From: Demequina sp. NBRC 110057
Lineage (GTDB): Bacteria; Actinomycetota; Actinomycetes; Actinomycetales; Demequinaceae
Direction: 5' to 3'
Assembly: GCF_002090175.1 (NCBI RefSeq)
Contig: NZ_BBRN01000006.1
Span: 310,001 to 374,000 of the forward strand
Length of the DNA stretch: 64,000 nt
The notes beneath the pieces were generated by a model. The model did not search any database. It saw only the letters and a list, made by a program, of their open reading frames with translations, and had not been told where the DNA came from. This document shows positions 36,068 through 45,126 of this stretch, piece by piece (within the stretch, counting starts at the first letter, position 1; each line of letters begins with the position of its first letter). Both the position numbers and the translations under genes were made by a program.

Positions 36068-37066
36068 GTGAGCAACGACGACCCGAACGCTACCGGGGGA
36101 ACTCAGTCGTACGGTGGCGCGGACCGCGATGTTTCACGTGAAACAAGCGACGCGTTTGCCGCGTTCGACGAGGGCGAGGACAGCCCGCTCGCGCGCGAGA
36201 TGATCGAAACCGAGCGGCGGCGCCGCGAGCTCTCGGAGGCCGACTTCCCGCACCCGTCTCGCACACGTATCTTTGCGGTCACCAACCAGAAGGGCGGGGT
36301 GGGGAAGACCACCACGACCGTCAACGTGGCGGCCGCCCTCGCCCAGAAGGGCGCCAACGTCCTCGTCATCGATGCGGACCCGCAGGGCAACGCGTCGACG
36401 GCCCTGGGAGCCGAGCACCGCTCCGGCACTCCCAGCATTTACGACGTCCTGCTCGACGATGTCCCGATGGCGCGGGTGGCGCAGCAGTGCCCGGACATTC
36501 CGACTCTCTGGTGTGTCCCCGCGACAATCGACCTCGCCGGTGCGGATATCGAGCTCGTCTCCGTGGTCCGCCGCGAGTACCGCCTCCACGATGCGCTTCA
36601 GAAGCTCATGAAGGGCCCTGGACGGGGCCTGGACTACGTCTTCATCGACTGCCCGCCCAGCCTTGGTTTGCTCACGCTGAACGCGATGGTGATCGCCCAG
36701 GAGATGCTGATCCCCATTCAGTGCGAGTACTACGCACTCGAGGGACTGACGCAGCTGATCAAGACCGTCGATATGGTGCGCAAGCACCTCAATCCGGAGC
36801 TCAGTCTGTCCACCATCGTGTTGACGATGTTCGATGCACGCACCAACTTGGCGCGAGAGGTCGCGCACGAGGTGCGCTCGCACTTCCCGCAGCAGACGCT
36901 GGCGCAGACGGTGCCGCGCTCCGTGCGCGTGTCCGAGGCGCCCAGCTTCGGACGTACGGTGATCACGCACGACCCCCATTCGAGCGGTGCGGTGGCCTAC
37001 ACTGCCGTCGCGCAGGAGATTGCCGAGCGAGGTCGGCACCAGGAACAGGAGAGTGGACAGGCATGA
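36068..37066 (+). CDS. parA: Chromosome partitioning ATPase ParA
   Basis: Walker-type ATPase that moves ParB-bound origins on the nucleoid. The 332 residues have an N-terminal extension of about 70 residues, then the deviant Walker [10 protein letters not shown] (about 75-83), DADPQGNAS and the Walker [18 protein letters not shown]. The GTG at 36068 has GGAAGGAGA upstream. A parS site lies within codons 21-26 and is read as VSRET. Its stop overlaps the parB start (ATGA). Confidence 0.97.
   Translation: MSNDDPNATGGTQSYGGADRDVSRETSDAFAAFDEGEDSPLAREMIETERRRRELSEADFPHPSRTRIFAVTNQKGGVGKTTTTVNVAAALAQKGANVLVIDADPQGNASTALGAEHRSGTPSIYDVLLDDVPMARVAQQCPDIPTLWCVPATIDLAGADIELVSVVRREYRLHDALQKLMKGPGRGLDYVFIDCPPSLGLLTLNAMVIAQEMLIPIQCEYYALEGLTQLIKTVDMVRKHLNPELSLSTIVLTMFDARTNLAREVAHEVRSHFPQQTLAQTVPRSVRVSEAPSFGRTVITHDPHSSGAVAYTAVAQEIAERGRHQEQESGQA
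36130..36145. promoter_or_regulatory. parS site 7, inside parA
   Basis: Exact TGTTTCACGTGAAACA within the coding sequence of the disordered ParA N-terminus, where sequence is free to vary. Confidence 0.97.
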
Positions 37067-38091
37067 GTGGACGTCGAGGTCTCGGCCGCGGCCTGGGGGC
37101 ACTGATCCCTGAACAGCCTTCCCCGTCGGATGGTCCCGTCAAGGAGCGCCCGCACGACGTCTTCTTTACGTCGAGTGCCGCAGCGGATAGCGACAAGGCC
37201 GCCGGTGAGAGCGCGGGCACGGACGACCTGCTGCCCGTTCCCGGCGCCACCTTCGCGCAGATCGACCCGCAGGACGTCACGCCGAACCCCCGCCAGCCTC
37301 GCGAGGTCTTCGACGAGGAGGCGCTGGCGGAGCTCGTGGGCTCCATCAAGGAGATCGGCGTCCTGCAGCCCATCGTCGTGCGACGCAAGGACGAGGGCGG
37401 TTACGAGCTCATCATGGGTGAGCGTCGCCTGCGTGCCTCCAAGGAGGCCGGCCTGACGGCCATCCCCGCCATCGTGCGCGACACAGGCGACGTCGACATG
37501 CTCCGCGACGCCCTCGTGGAGAACCTCCACCGCAGCCAGCTCAACCCCCTCGAAGAAGCCGCCGCCTATCAGCAGCTTCTCGAGGACTTTGGCATCACCC
37601 ACGAGCAGCTCGCCGAGAAGATTTCACGCTCGCGCCCGCAGATCTCGAACACGCTGCGACTCCTGAAGCTCCCGCCGCTCGTGCAGCGACGTGTCGCCGC
37701 AGGCGTCTTGAGTGCCGGTCACGCCCGCGCACTCCTGCGTCTCGAGGACCCGGCGGCGATGGAGGCCCTTGCACAGCGCATCGTCGCCGAGGGGCTCTCC
37801 GTCAGGGCGACGGAGGAGGCCGTGACCGTGGGCGTGGACACGCCGCGAGAGCGACGCGGCACGGTGCGTGCCGGCGGCCGCACCTCGGCACTGGACGAGC
37901 TCGCCTCGCGACTGGGCGACCGCTTCGACACCAGGGTCAAGGTGGCCCTGGGCAAGGCGAAGGGTCGCATCACGATCGAGTTCGCCACCGTGGACGACCT
38001 CAACCGCATCATCCACGAGTTGTCGCCCGAGGACCCCGGCGTGCTCGCCGCAGCGGAGGAGGACGACGCCAAGGACGCCGACCAGGAATAA
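37063..38091 (+). CDS. parB: Chromosome partitioning protein ParB
   Basis: CTPase clamp that loads at parS and spreads. The 342 residues start with the ParA-stimulating peptide [13 protein letters not shown]. The CTP-binding box [12 protein letters not shown] follows, then the helix-turn-helix [20 protein letters not shown] that reads parS, and a C-terminal dimerisation domain (about 270-330). An acidic tail ends the protein. ATG at 37063, overlapping parA by 4 bases. Confidence 0.97.
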   Translation: MSGRRGLGRGLGALIPEQPSPSDGPVKERPHDVFFTSSAAADSDKAAGESAGTDDLLPVPGATFAQIDPQDVTPNPRQPREVFDEEALAELVGSIKEIGVLQPIVVRRKDEGGYELIMGERRLRASKEAGLTAIPAIVRDTGDVDMLRDALVENLHRSQLNPLEEAAAYQQLLEDFGITHEQLAEKISRSRPQISNTLRLLKLPPLVQRRVAAGVLSAGHARALLRLEDPAAMEALAQRIVAEGLSVRATEEAVTVGVDTPRERRGTVRAGGRTSALDELASRLGDRFDTRVKVALGKAKGRITIEFATVDDLNRIIHELSPEDPGVLAAAEEDDAKDADQE

Positions 38092-38107
38092 CACCCCTGG
38101 TAAATGC

Positions 38108-39043
38108 CTACTTGCGGTCGAAGGCCGCGCGCGCGATGGACGTGTAGACGTCGCCGAGCGCGCGTCCGGATGCCTCCACGGCCTGGGGCAGGAGCGAGGT
38201 CTCGGTGAGCCCGGGCGTGACGTTCACGTCGATCACCTGCGCATTGCCGGTGTCGTCGAGGATGATGTCCACGCGGGAAAGGTCACGCAGGCCGAGGTTG
38301 CGGTGGACGGCGAGGGCGGTCTCCGCCACCGTCGACGCGTCGGCCTCGGACAGGCGTGCGGGAGAAAAATACTCGACGCGGCCGGGGTTGTAGCGGGCGT
38401 CGTAGTCGTAGGCACCCTCGGCCGTGATCTCGACGCCGGGAAGGGCCTCTGCGTCCGCTCCGGTGCCCAGCACGGACACGGCGACCTCGGTCCCGGTGAC
38501 GGCTGCCTCGACGAGCGCCGTGTCGCCGTACGCGAAGCAGTGGACCAGGGCGCGGCTCATCGACTCGCGCTCGGTCACCAGCGTCACGCCGAGGGCGGAG
38601 CCGCCACGAGCGGGCTTCACGACGAGGGGAAGCCCGATGCGCTCGACGATCGCGTCGATGACGTGCTCGGCGCCTACCTCGCGGAACAGCGACTGGGGAA
38701 GCGTGACGTACTCGGGCGTCGCGATGCCGTCACGGGCAAAGACGGCCTTAGCGACCGACTTGACCCACGCCACACGCGCCTCGCGGGCCCTGGTGCCGAC
38801 GTATGGCACGTCCAGCAGCTCGAGCAGCCCCTGCAGCGAGCCATCCTCGCCCGAGGCGCCGTGGAGCATCGGCCACACGACGACATCGGAGCGCGAACGC
38901 AAAGTAGGAATCAAGGAAGAGTCAACGTCATGGAGGGAAACCTTCAAGCCCGCGTCGCGCAGTTCCTCCTGGACCCGTCGGCCCGACCTCATCGAGACGT
39001 CGCGCTCGTGGGAGAGGCCACCGGCCAGCACCATCACGTCCAT
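38108..39043 (-). CDS. ddl: D-alanine--D-alanine ligase
   Basis: ATP-grasp ligase that joins two D-alanines for peptidoglycan precursors. The 311 residues contain the N-terminal VLAGGLSHERDVS, the ATP-binding loop KPARGGSALGV, EAAVTGTEVAV and the metal/product motif NVTPGLTETSLLP. It is shorter than many Ddl proteins but similar to DdlB-size enzymes. It follows the aminotransferase gene by 24 bases in the same direction and is convergent with parB with only 16 bases between. I cannot decide from sequence alone between D-Ala and another D-amino acid as second substrate. Confidence 0.88.
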   Translation of the reverse strand: MDVMVLAGGLSHERDVSMRSGRRVQEELRDAGLKVSLHDVDSSLIPTLRSRSDVVVWPMLHGASGEDGSLQGLLELLDVPYVGTRAREARVAWVKSVAKAVFARDGIATPEYVTLPQSLFREVGAEHVIDAIVERIGLPLVVKPARGGSALGVTLVTERESMSRALVHCFAYGDTALVEAAVTGTEVAVSVLGTGADAEALPGVEITAEGAYDYDARYNPGRVEYFSPARLSEADASTVAETALAVHRNLGLRDLSRVDIILDDTGNAQVIDVNVTPGLTETSLLPQAVEASGRALGDVYTSIARAAFDRK

Positions 39044-39067
39044 GTCAGCTCCTTCAGCAGTCGGCAG

Positions 39068-40369
39068 TTAGGCCAGGTCGGGGGAGGGGAAGTCCACGGC
39101 GTCTCCCGCGGGCTCGCCCGCCGCGCCGAAGATCCGCACCGTCTCCATCTCGGCGTCGATGACGCCGGCGAGGCGGCGCACGCCCTCCCGGATACGTTCG
39201 GGGGTGGGGTAGCAGAAGGACAGCCGCATGTGGTCGCGTCCCTGACCGTCGGCGTAGAACGCAGTGCCGGAGACGTAGGCGACGCGCGCAGTCACGGCGC
39301 GCGGCAGCATCGACTTGGCGTCGAGCCCCTCGGGGAGCTTGACCCACACATAGAAGCCGCCATCGGGGACGTTCCAGGACGCCTCGGGGATGTGCTCCTC
39401 GAGGGCCGAGATCATCGCGTCCCTGCGCTCCCTGTACTGCTCGCGGAACTTCTTGATCTGGCCCTGCCAGTCGAAGTGCTCCAGGTACGCGCGGATGGCC
39501 AGCTGGGAGGCGTTCGAGGGCGACAGGATCGCTGCCTCGGACGCGAGCACCAGCTTCTCGCGCACGGCGTGCGGCGCGACAGCCCACCCGACGCGATACC
39601 CCGGCGCGAAAGTCTTGGAGAACGACCCCAGGTAGATGACGCCTTCCTCGCTCATGGAACGCATCGCGGGAAGGGGCTCGGTGTCGAAGCCCAGCAGTCC
39701 GTAAGGGTTGTCCTCGAGGATCAGGACGCCGTGCCGGCGGCAGATCTCGACCACCTGGGGGCGCCGCTCGAGGGTGAGCGTCACTCCGCCCGGGTTGTGG
39801 AAGTTCGGCACCGTGTAGAGGAACTTCACCCGGCGGCCCGCGGCGGCGAGCTCGCCGAGGGTGCGGTCGAGGGCCTCGGGGACCAGGCCGTCCTCGTCCA
39901 TCGGGACGTGCACCACATCGGCCTCGTGCGCCCGGAACACCCCCAGCGCACCGACGTAGGACGGGGCCTCGGCCACCACCACGTCGCCCGGGTCAAGGAA
40001 GACCGTGGAGACGAGGTCGAGGGCCTGCTGGGAGCCGGTGGTGACCACTACATCGTCCGGGTGGGCCGAGATTCCCTCGAGCGCCATCACCTGCGTGATC
40101 TGCTCGCGAAGGCCCTCGTCTCCCTGGCCGGAGCCGTACTGCAGCGCCACCTCGCCTTGCTCAACGATGAGCCGCTGCGCCATCGCGCCCAGCTCGTCGA
40201 GCGGCAGGCCGCCGATGTAGGGCATACCGCCGGCGAGCGAGACCACCTCGGGCCGGCTCGCGACGGAGAAGAGAGCTCGGATCTCGGACGCGCGCATGCG
40301 GTGTGCGCGGGCGGCGTAGGAATCGAACCAGGGGTCGAGTCGCGTGCCGTGGCTGTCCGAGGTGCTCAT
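39068..40369 (-). CDS. PLP-dependent aminotransferase, class I/II (MocR-catalytic-domain/2-aminoadipate type)
   Basis: Pyridoxal-phosphate enzyme of 433 residues without an HTH domain. The PLP lysine is in YLGSFSKTFAPGYRVGWA, GSQQALDLVSTVF begins the cofactor site, and VPNFHNPGG and EDNPYGLLGF are typical of the LysN-like (2-aminoadipate or aromatic) subgroup. The substrate is unknown. It is the first gene of a pair with ddl, so it could supply a D- or L-amino acid for the cell wall, but this is inference. A conserved aminotransferase often lies near parB in Micrococcales. Confidence 0.88.
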   Translation of the reverse strand: MSTSDSHGTRLDPWFDSYAARAHRMRASEIRALFSVASRPEVVSLAGGMPYIGGLPLDELGAMAQRLIVEQGEVALQYGSGQGDEGLREQITQVMALEGISAHPDDVVVTTGSQQALDLVSTVFLDPGDVVVAEAPSYVGALGVFRAHEADVVHVPMDEDGLVPEALDRTLGELAAAGRRVKFLYTVPNFHNPGGVTLTLERRPQVVEICRRHGVLILEDNPYGLLGFDTEPLPAMRSMSEEGVIYLGSFSKTFAPGYRVGWAVAPHAVREKLVLASEAAILSPSNASQLAIRAYLEHFDWQGQIKKFREQYRERRDAMISALEEHIPEASWNVPDGGFYVWVKLPEGLDAKSMLPRAVTARVAYVSGTAFYADGQGRDHMRLSFCYPTPERIREGVRRLAGVIDAEMETVRIFGAAGEPAGDAVDFPSPDLA

Positions 40370-40410
40370 AGGGGTCAGTCTCCCATGCGTCGATGGTGCC
40401 GGAACGCGAA

Positions 40411-40436
40411 AAGCCGGGGCCTACTGGCCCCGGCTT
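40411..40436 (-). terminator. trxB-trxA terminator
   Basis: Perfect 11-bp stem AAGCCGGGGCC (40411-40421) / GGCCCCGGCTT (40426-40436) with loop TACT; in the leftward transcript it is followed by TTCGCG, giving a four-T run at the base of the stem. Confidence 0.9.
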
Positions 40437-40458
40437 CAGCGCGTGAAGAGGGGTGCGA

Positions 40459-41778
40459 TCAGGCGAGTGCCTCGTCGAACAGTTCGGTGAGGGCGGGCTT
40501 GGGGCGCGCGCCGACGACGGACTTCACGACCTCGCCGTCCTTGAAGAACGCCATCGTGGGGATGGAGGTCACGCCGTAGGCCATCGCGAGCTGCGGGTTG
40601 GCGTCGGTGTCGACCTTCACCACCTTGATGCGACCGGCGTACTCGGCCGCGAGTTCGTCGAGGATGGGCGCCACGGCGCGGCACGGGCCGCACCAGGTGG
40701 CCCAGAAGTCCACGACGACCGGCACGGACGACTCGATGACCTCGGCCTTGAACGAGTCCTCGGTCGCCGCAACGGGCTCGGCGGGGAGGGCCGCCGCGGG
40801 CGACTCCTGCGGCGCCTCCACCTCGGCAACATCGGTGGCCTCGGCATCGGCCAGCGAGTCGAGGTAGTGCTGCGCGTCCAGGGCGGCAGAGCAGCCGGAA
40901 CCGGCGGCGGTGATCGCCTGGCGGTAGCGGTTGTCGACAAGGTCGCCACAGGCGAAGACGCCGTCGACGTTGGTGGCCGTGGTGCGGCCCACGACCTGCA
41001 CGTAGCCCTCGGCGTCGGTGTCGATCACGCCGGTGACGAGCTCGGAGCGCGGGATGTGGCCGATCGCCACGAACATCCCGGTCGCAGGGATGGTCGACTC
41101 GGCGCCGGAGACGCGGTCGCGCACGTGGATGCCGGCAAGCTTGTCGTCGCCGTCGAGGCCGGTGATCTCGGCGTTCCACACGAACTCGATCTTGGGGTCG
41201 TTCTTGGCGCGGTCGGCCATGATCTTGGACGCGCGCAGCTCGTCGCGGCGGTGGATGATCGTGACCTTGCGGGCGAAGCGCGTGAGGAAGGTGGCCTCCT
41301 CCATCGCGGAGTCGCCGCCGCCGATGACCACGACGTCCTGATCGCGGAAGAAGAAACCGTCGCACGTGGCGCACCACGAGACGCCCTTGCCCGACAGGCG
41401 CTTCTCGTCCTCGAGACCCAGCTCGCGGTAGGCGGAACCGGTGGCGAGGATGACCGCCTTGGCGGAGAACTCCTGGCCCAGGCCGGTCTTGACGGTCTTC
41501 ACCGCGCCCTCGAGGCTCATCTCGGTGACGTCGTCGAAGAGGATCTCCGCACCGAAGCGCTCCGCCTGGCCCTGGAGGGTCTCCATGAGCTCGGGGCCCT
41601 GGATGCCCTCGACGAAGCCGGGGAAGTTCTCGACCTCGGTGGTGTTCATGAGCGCGCCACCCGCGGTGATGGAGCCCGCGATCACGAGGGGCTCGAGGCC
41701 GGCGCGTGCGGCGTAGATGGCGGCGGTGTAGCCGGCGGGGCCGGATCCGACGATGATCAGGTTGCGGGTGTCGCTCAC
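40459..41778 (-). CDS. trxB: Thioredoxin reductase-thioredoxin fusion protein
   Basis: NADPH-dependent disulphide reductase fused to its own substrate. Residues 1-310 are a complete TrxB: FAD motif GSGPAGYTA, redox pair C136-A-T-C139, NADPH motif [10 protein letters not shown] and the C-terminal FAD motif GVFACGD. A Pro/Ala/Glu-rich linker (about 310-335) leads to a complete thioredoxin with WCGPC near residue 360 and the cis-proline in TSIPTMAFF. The GTG at 41778 has AAGGA 5 bases upstream. In most Actinobacteria trxB and trxA (trxB2-trxC in mycobacteria) are adjacent genes at this locus; a similar hybrid is known from Mycobacterium leprae. Confidence 0.95.
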   Translation of the reverse strand: MSDTRNLIIVGSGPAGYTAAIYAARAGLEPLVIAGSITAGGALMNTTEVENFPGFVEGIQGPELMETLQGQAERFGAEILFDDVTEMSLEGAVKTVKTGLGQEFSAKAVILATGSAYRELGLEDEKRLSGKGVSWCATCDGFFFRDQDVVVIGGGDSAMEEATFLTRFARKVTIIHRRDELRASKIMADRAKNDPKIEFVWNAEITGLDGDDKLAGIHVRDRVSGAESTIPATGMFVAIGHIPRSELVTGVIDTDAEGYVQVVGRTTATNVDGVFACGDLVDNRYRQAITAAGSGCSAALDAQHYLDSLADAEATDVAEVEAPQESPAAALPAEPVAATEDSFKAEVIESSVPVVVDFWATWCGPCRAVAPILDELAAEYAGRIKVVKVDTDANPQLAMAYGVTSIPTMAFFKDGEVVKSVVGARPKPALTELFDEALA

Positions 41779-41842
41779 GGAATGTCCTTCAGAGGGTGGC
41801 TGTCTGCGGGCCCAGGGGCCCGGCTTCGTAACAGATCGTAGA

Positions 41843-41873
41843 GGCCGGTTGTTCCGCGTCACAACGACCGGCC
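41843..41873 (-). terminator. Hairpin after the murJ-pseudokinase operon
   Basis: GGCCGGT-TGT (41843-41852) pairs with ACA-ACG-ACCGGCC (41861-41873) with a three-base bulge, starting about 11 bases after the pseudokinase stop. A GGCCGATGC element overlaps its base. Confidence 0.5.
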
Positions 41874-41883
41874 GATGCCGCCC

Positions 41884-43263
41884 TTAGCCTTCCCCCTCGG
41901 CTGGCGCCGTGGGTTCGGGTGAGTGGGTGAACTCGGGATACGAGTGGGTGGGCACCGAGGGGTTGTAGTCGTCGGGCGTGGTGGGAGTCGTGATGGAGCT
42001 GAACGCGATGATCGCGATCACGAGCACGGCCACGACGGTGACACCGAGGACGAGAGGTCCCGCGTTGAACGGGGCCGGGCGGTTGGCGCGTTCGCGTGCC
42101 CTCTCGAGCGCGGACGTGATGGATTCCGAACGCGGCCACCACCGGTGCAGCCTCTCGAGGAGGAGTTGCGAGACGGTGCCCCCGCGACGGGCGTCCTGCA
42201 CCGACACGATCTCCTCGAGCGCCTCGATCGGCTCGTGCTTGGCGTCGGGAACGCGGGGTGTCTCGGCGGGCGCGGCGGGCCGGAAGGCGGCCTCGAGCTC
42301 CTCGATGGCCGCGTCCTCGGCGAGGACCCGCTCAGCCTCGGCCGTTGCGGTCGCGGCGACCGCCGCCGCAAGGGTCGCCTCCTCGACGTGGGGCATCTCC
42401 TCGTCGGGCGTGGGAGCGGACGGGGCCGATGCACTAGCGGCCGACGCAGGCGAGGGCGTGGCTGCGGGGGTCGCCACGGACGGGGCGGAGCCTCCGAGGT
42501 CGGGGGTCAGCGCGTGCCGGGAGTCGTGGTGACGGGGCTTGGCGGCGGCGCGTAAGGCGCGCGAGTCAGCGGGGCCGAGCGCGCGTGACACCTCGGCGAG
42601 CGATGTCGGGGGGTCCTCGGCGAGGACGCCGAGCCACAGTGAGGTGCCCGCCGAACCGAGGCCCTGGGGGACATCGGAGGCGGCAAGGTAGTCCAGGGGC
42701 CCACCGGTGACGGCGAGGGCGTACAGGCCGGCCAGGGCCGCGGCATCGGCCTCCTGTGAGGCGACGGCCTCACCACTGGCGTCCGCTTCGACGAGTGCCG
42801 CCTCAATGCCGAGGCCCGTGACCAGCACGCGCCCTGCAGGGGTGACCGTCAGCGCCGCGGGGCGCAGGTGACCGTGGTGAATGCCGTCGGCGGCCGCCGC
42901 CTCGAGGGCTCGCGCCGCCTCGCCCACGAGGGCCGCCGCGGCATGGGGCGACAGCGGCGTCTCGCCGAGCAGGGTGGCCCCGTTCACGCCCCGGGGACGT
43001 TCGGTGACGATGTACGTGGTGCGTTCAGAGTCCTCGACGTGGACGCCTGAGGACAGCACGCGGGGGAAGCGGGCATCGCGCACCTTTGCCGTGAGCGCGG
43101 CTGCCCGCCTGGCGTCATCGGCGCGCGGACCGGTGAGGGCATCGAGCGTGACGCGCTGCGCGAGACGCGTGTCCTCCGCCACCCACCGCTCGACACCGGG
43201 GATGTCATAGGGCACGTGATGAAGAAGAGTGAAGCGTCGACCGACGGTCGTGCCCGCGTGCAC
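41884..43263 (-). CDS. MurJ-associated membrane pseudokinase
   Basis: Protein-kinase-like protein of 459 residues that looks inactive. The kinase-like domain covers about 1-240. The catalytic HRD is replaced by HGH (IHHGHLRP), the DFG by TGLG, and no VAIK lysine is visible. A long Ala/Pro/Glu-rich linker follows, then one membrane segment at about 385-408 (LVLGVTVVAVLVIAIIAF) and a short Pro-rich outer tail. In mycobacteria a pseudokinase domain is fused to MurJ (Rv3910) and binds the FHA protein FhaA when phosphorylated; here the two are separate neighbours. The GTG at 43263 has GGGG 8-9 bases upstream. Confidence 0.82.
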   Translation of the reverse strand: MHAGTTVGRRFTLLHHVPYDIPGVERWVAEDTRLAQRVTLDALTGPRADDARRAAALTAKVRDARFPRVLSSGVHVEDSERTTYIVTERPRGVNGATLLGETPLSPHAAAALVGEAARALEAAAADGIHHGHLRPAALTVTPAGRVLVTGLGIEAALVEADASGEAVASQEADAAALAGLYALAVTGGPLDYLAASDVPQGLGSAGTSLWLGVLAEDPPTSLAEVSRALGPADSRALRAAAKPRHHDSRHALTPDLGGSAPSVATPAATPSPASAASASAPSAPTPDEEMPHVEEATLAAAVAATATAEAERVLAEDAAIEELEAAFRPAAPAETPRVPDAKHEPIEALEEIVSVQDARRGGTVSQLLLERLHRWWPRSESITSALERARERANRPAPFNAGPLVLGVTVVAVLVIAIIAFSSITTPTTPDDYNPSVPTHSYPEFTHSPEPTAPAEGEG

Positions 43264-43365
43264 CGTGACGTGCCCCTTTCGCCCCAATTCCCTGCTGTGA
43301 GCCCTCATCCTACGTTGCGTGTGGCGGGGTCGGTGAGTCCGCGCGCCGCGGGCGGTGCAGACGGC

Positions 43366-45126
43366 TTAGCGGCGTCGGCGACCGGGGAGACGGCGCATGA
43401 GGGGACCGGCGACGACATCGAGCTCCGTGACCTTCAGGGCCTTCGTGACGGCTGCGTACACCACGAGCATCACGAGGCCGGCAGCCACCGTGACGCCGCC
43501 GGCGATGAACACACCTGACCAGCCGCTGAGGTCCTCGACGTCCGGCGCGGCCTTCAGCGCGAGCCATCCGACGACGCCGGCGGCGAGCGCACCGACCAGC
43601 GCCTTGACGTGGACCGTGAGGACCCGGCGCCCGTCGAGGCCACGCAGCCGCCGGCGCAGACCGCCCGCGCGCAGGAGCATGCCCGTGTAGTTCGATGCCG
43701 CGAGGCCGAGACCCACACCCACGGTCCACCACCGAGGCTCCGCGAGTGCCTGCACCGCATAGGCGGTGCCCACCCACGCGATCGACATGGGGATCTGCAT
43801 GAAGAAAATCGCCCGGGCGTCCTCAAGCGCGAAGTAGAGGCGTTTGAACAGCACGGTCGCACCCAGCGGCACCAGTCCCAGTGTCATCGCGATCACAATC
43901 GCGGAGATGGATTGCACCTCGTCGAGGGTGGCGGTGGGCAGGGCAACACGGACCAGGTACTGCGAGACGACGATCATCGCGACAGTGGCGAATACCGTGA
44001 AGACGCCGGCGGACCTCAGACCCTGGGAGAGGTCGGCGCGCAGGCCATCCATGTCGCGATTGGCAGCGTGCCGCGCCATCGCGGTGTACATCGCGGTCAC
44101 CAAGGAGATGGTGACGAGCGAGTGGGGAACGATATAGAGCGACAGGGCCTGGAAGTACGCGGCGTTACCGGCGATGGACGTGTCGATTCTGCCGTCGGGG
44201 AGGACCTGCGCGGCGGCGGAGACTTGGGTCACCATGGCGACGCCGATCTGCTCCAGGATGACCGCGGCGAGTGACCACGCGGCGATGGTGCCGATGCCGG
44301 ACAGCTCGCCCTTGGGTCCGCGCCACTGCCAGCGCCAGTGGTAGCCGCCGCGTACCAAGGGGACCAGCAGGATGAGCGCCTGCGCGGCGATGCCGAGCGT
44401 CGCGACGCCTCCGATGAGGGCGATGCGGTCGGGCGTCCAGAGGTCGGCCACCACGCTGAGGTCCTCCCCGGCCGGGCCGGGGGCGATGTACCGCCCGAAG
44501 GTGACCAGGTAGACGCCGAGGCCGGCGATCGACACCACGTTGTTGAGCACGGGAGCCCACATGAAGGGGCCGAACTGCTCGCGCGCGTTGAGGACCTGCC
44601 CCAGCAGCGTGTACAGGCAGTAGAAGAAAAGCTGCGGGATGCACCAATACGAGAATGCGACGGCGAGCGCCGTGAGCTCGCTTGGCCAGTCGTCGGTGTA
44701 GAGCTCGACCCACACCGGCGCCAACAGCGTGGCGACGATTGTCACGACAAGCGAGATGACGGTGCCGAGCGTCAGGATGCGGTCGACGGTGCGCTTGCCG
44801 CCCTCGCGCTGGAAGGCGCGCACGATCTGTGGCACCAGGACGGCGTTGAGCACGCCCGCGGCAAGGATGGCGAACATCGCATTGGGGAGCCGGTTCGCGA
44901 TGTCGTAGGCGTTAGCAGCGGCCGCGGTGGCGCCGATGGCGGCCACGAGCATCGCGTTGCGGACGAATCCCAAGGCACGTGAGACGGCCGTGCCGGCAGC
45001 CATGACCGCGGTGTTTCTGGTGATCGACCGCCGCCGGCGTCCGGCAAGAGTCATGCCGTCCTCGGACGGCGCAGCGCCGTCGCCGGCTCCGGCGGGCTCA
45101 CCGCCGCGAGGGGACTGCTCAGACAT
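43366..45126 (-). CDS. murJ: Lipid II flippase MurJ
   Basis: Fourteen-span flippase of the MOP superfamily that moves lipid II across the membrane. The 586 residues start with a short cytosolic tail. Family signatures are TAVSRALGFVRNAMLVAAIG, the arginine/aspartate positions of the first helices (DIANRLPN) and the core helix FSYWCIPQLFFYCLYTLLGQVLNA. The C-terminus is basic (RRLPGRRRR). The ATG at 45126 overlaps the DUF6049 stop by 8 bases. Confidence 0.95.
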   Translation of the reverse strand: MSEQSPRGGEPAGAGDGAAPSEDGMTLAGRRRRSITRNTAVMAAGTAVSRALGFVRNAMLVAAIGATAAAANAYDIANRLPNAMFAILAAGVLNAVLVPQIVRAFQREGGKRTVDRILTLGTVISLVVTIVATLLAPVWVELYTDDWPSELTALAVAFSYWCIPQLFFYCLYTLLGQVLNAREQFGPFMWAPVLNNVVSIAGLGVYLVTFGRYIAPGPAGEDLSVVADLWTPDRIALIGGVATLGIAAQALILLVPLVRGGYHWRWQWRGPKGELSGIGTIAAWSLAAVILEQIGVAMVTQVSAAAQVLPDGRIDTSIAGNAAYFQALSLYIVPHSLVTISLVTAMYTAMARHAANRDMDGLRADLSQGLRSAGVFTVFATVAMIVVSQYLVRVALPTATLDEVQSISAIVIAMTLGLVPLGATVLFKRLYFALEDARAIFFMQIPMSIAWVGTAYAVQALAEPRWWTVGVGLGLAASNYTGMLLRAGGLRRRLRGLDGRRVLTVHVKALVGALAAGVVGWLALKAAPDVEDLSGWSGVFIAGGVTVAAGLVMLVVYAAVTKALKVTELDVVAGPLMRRLPGRRRR

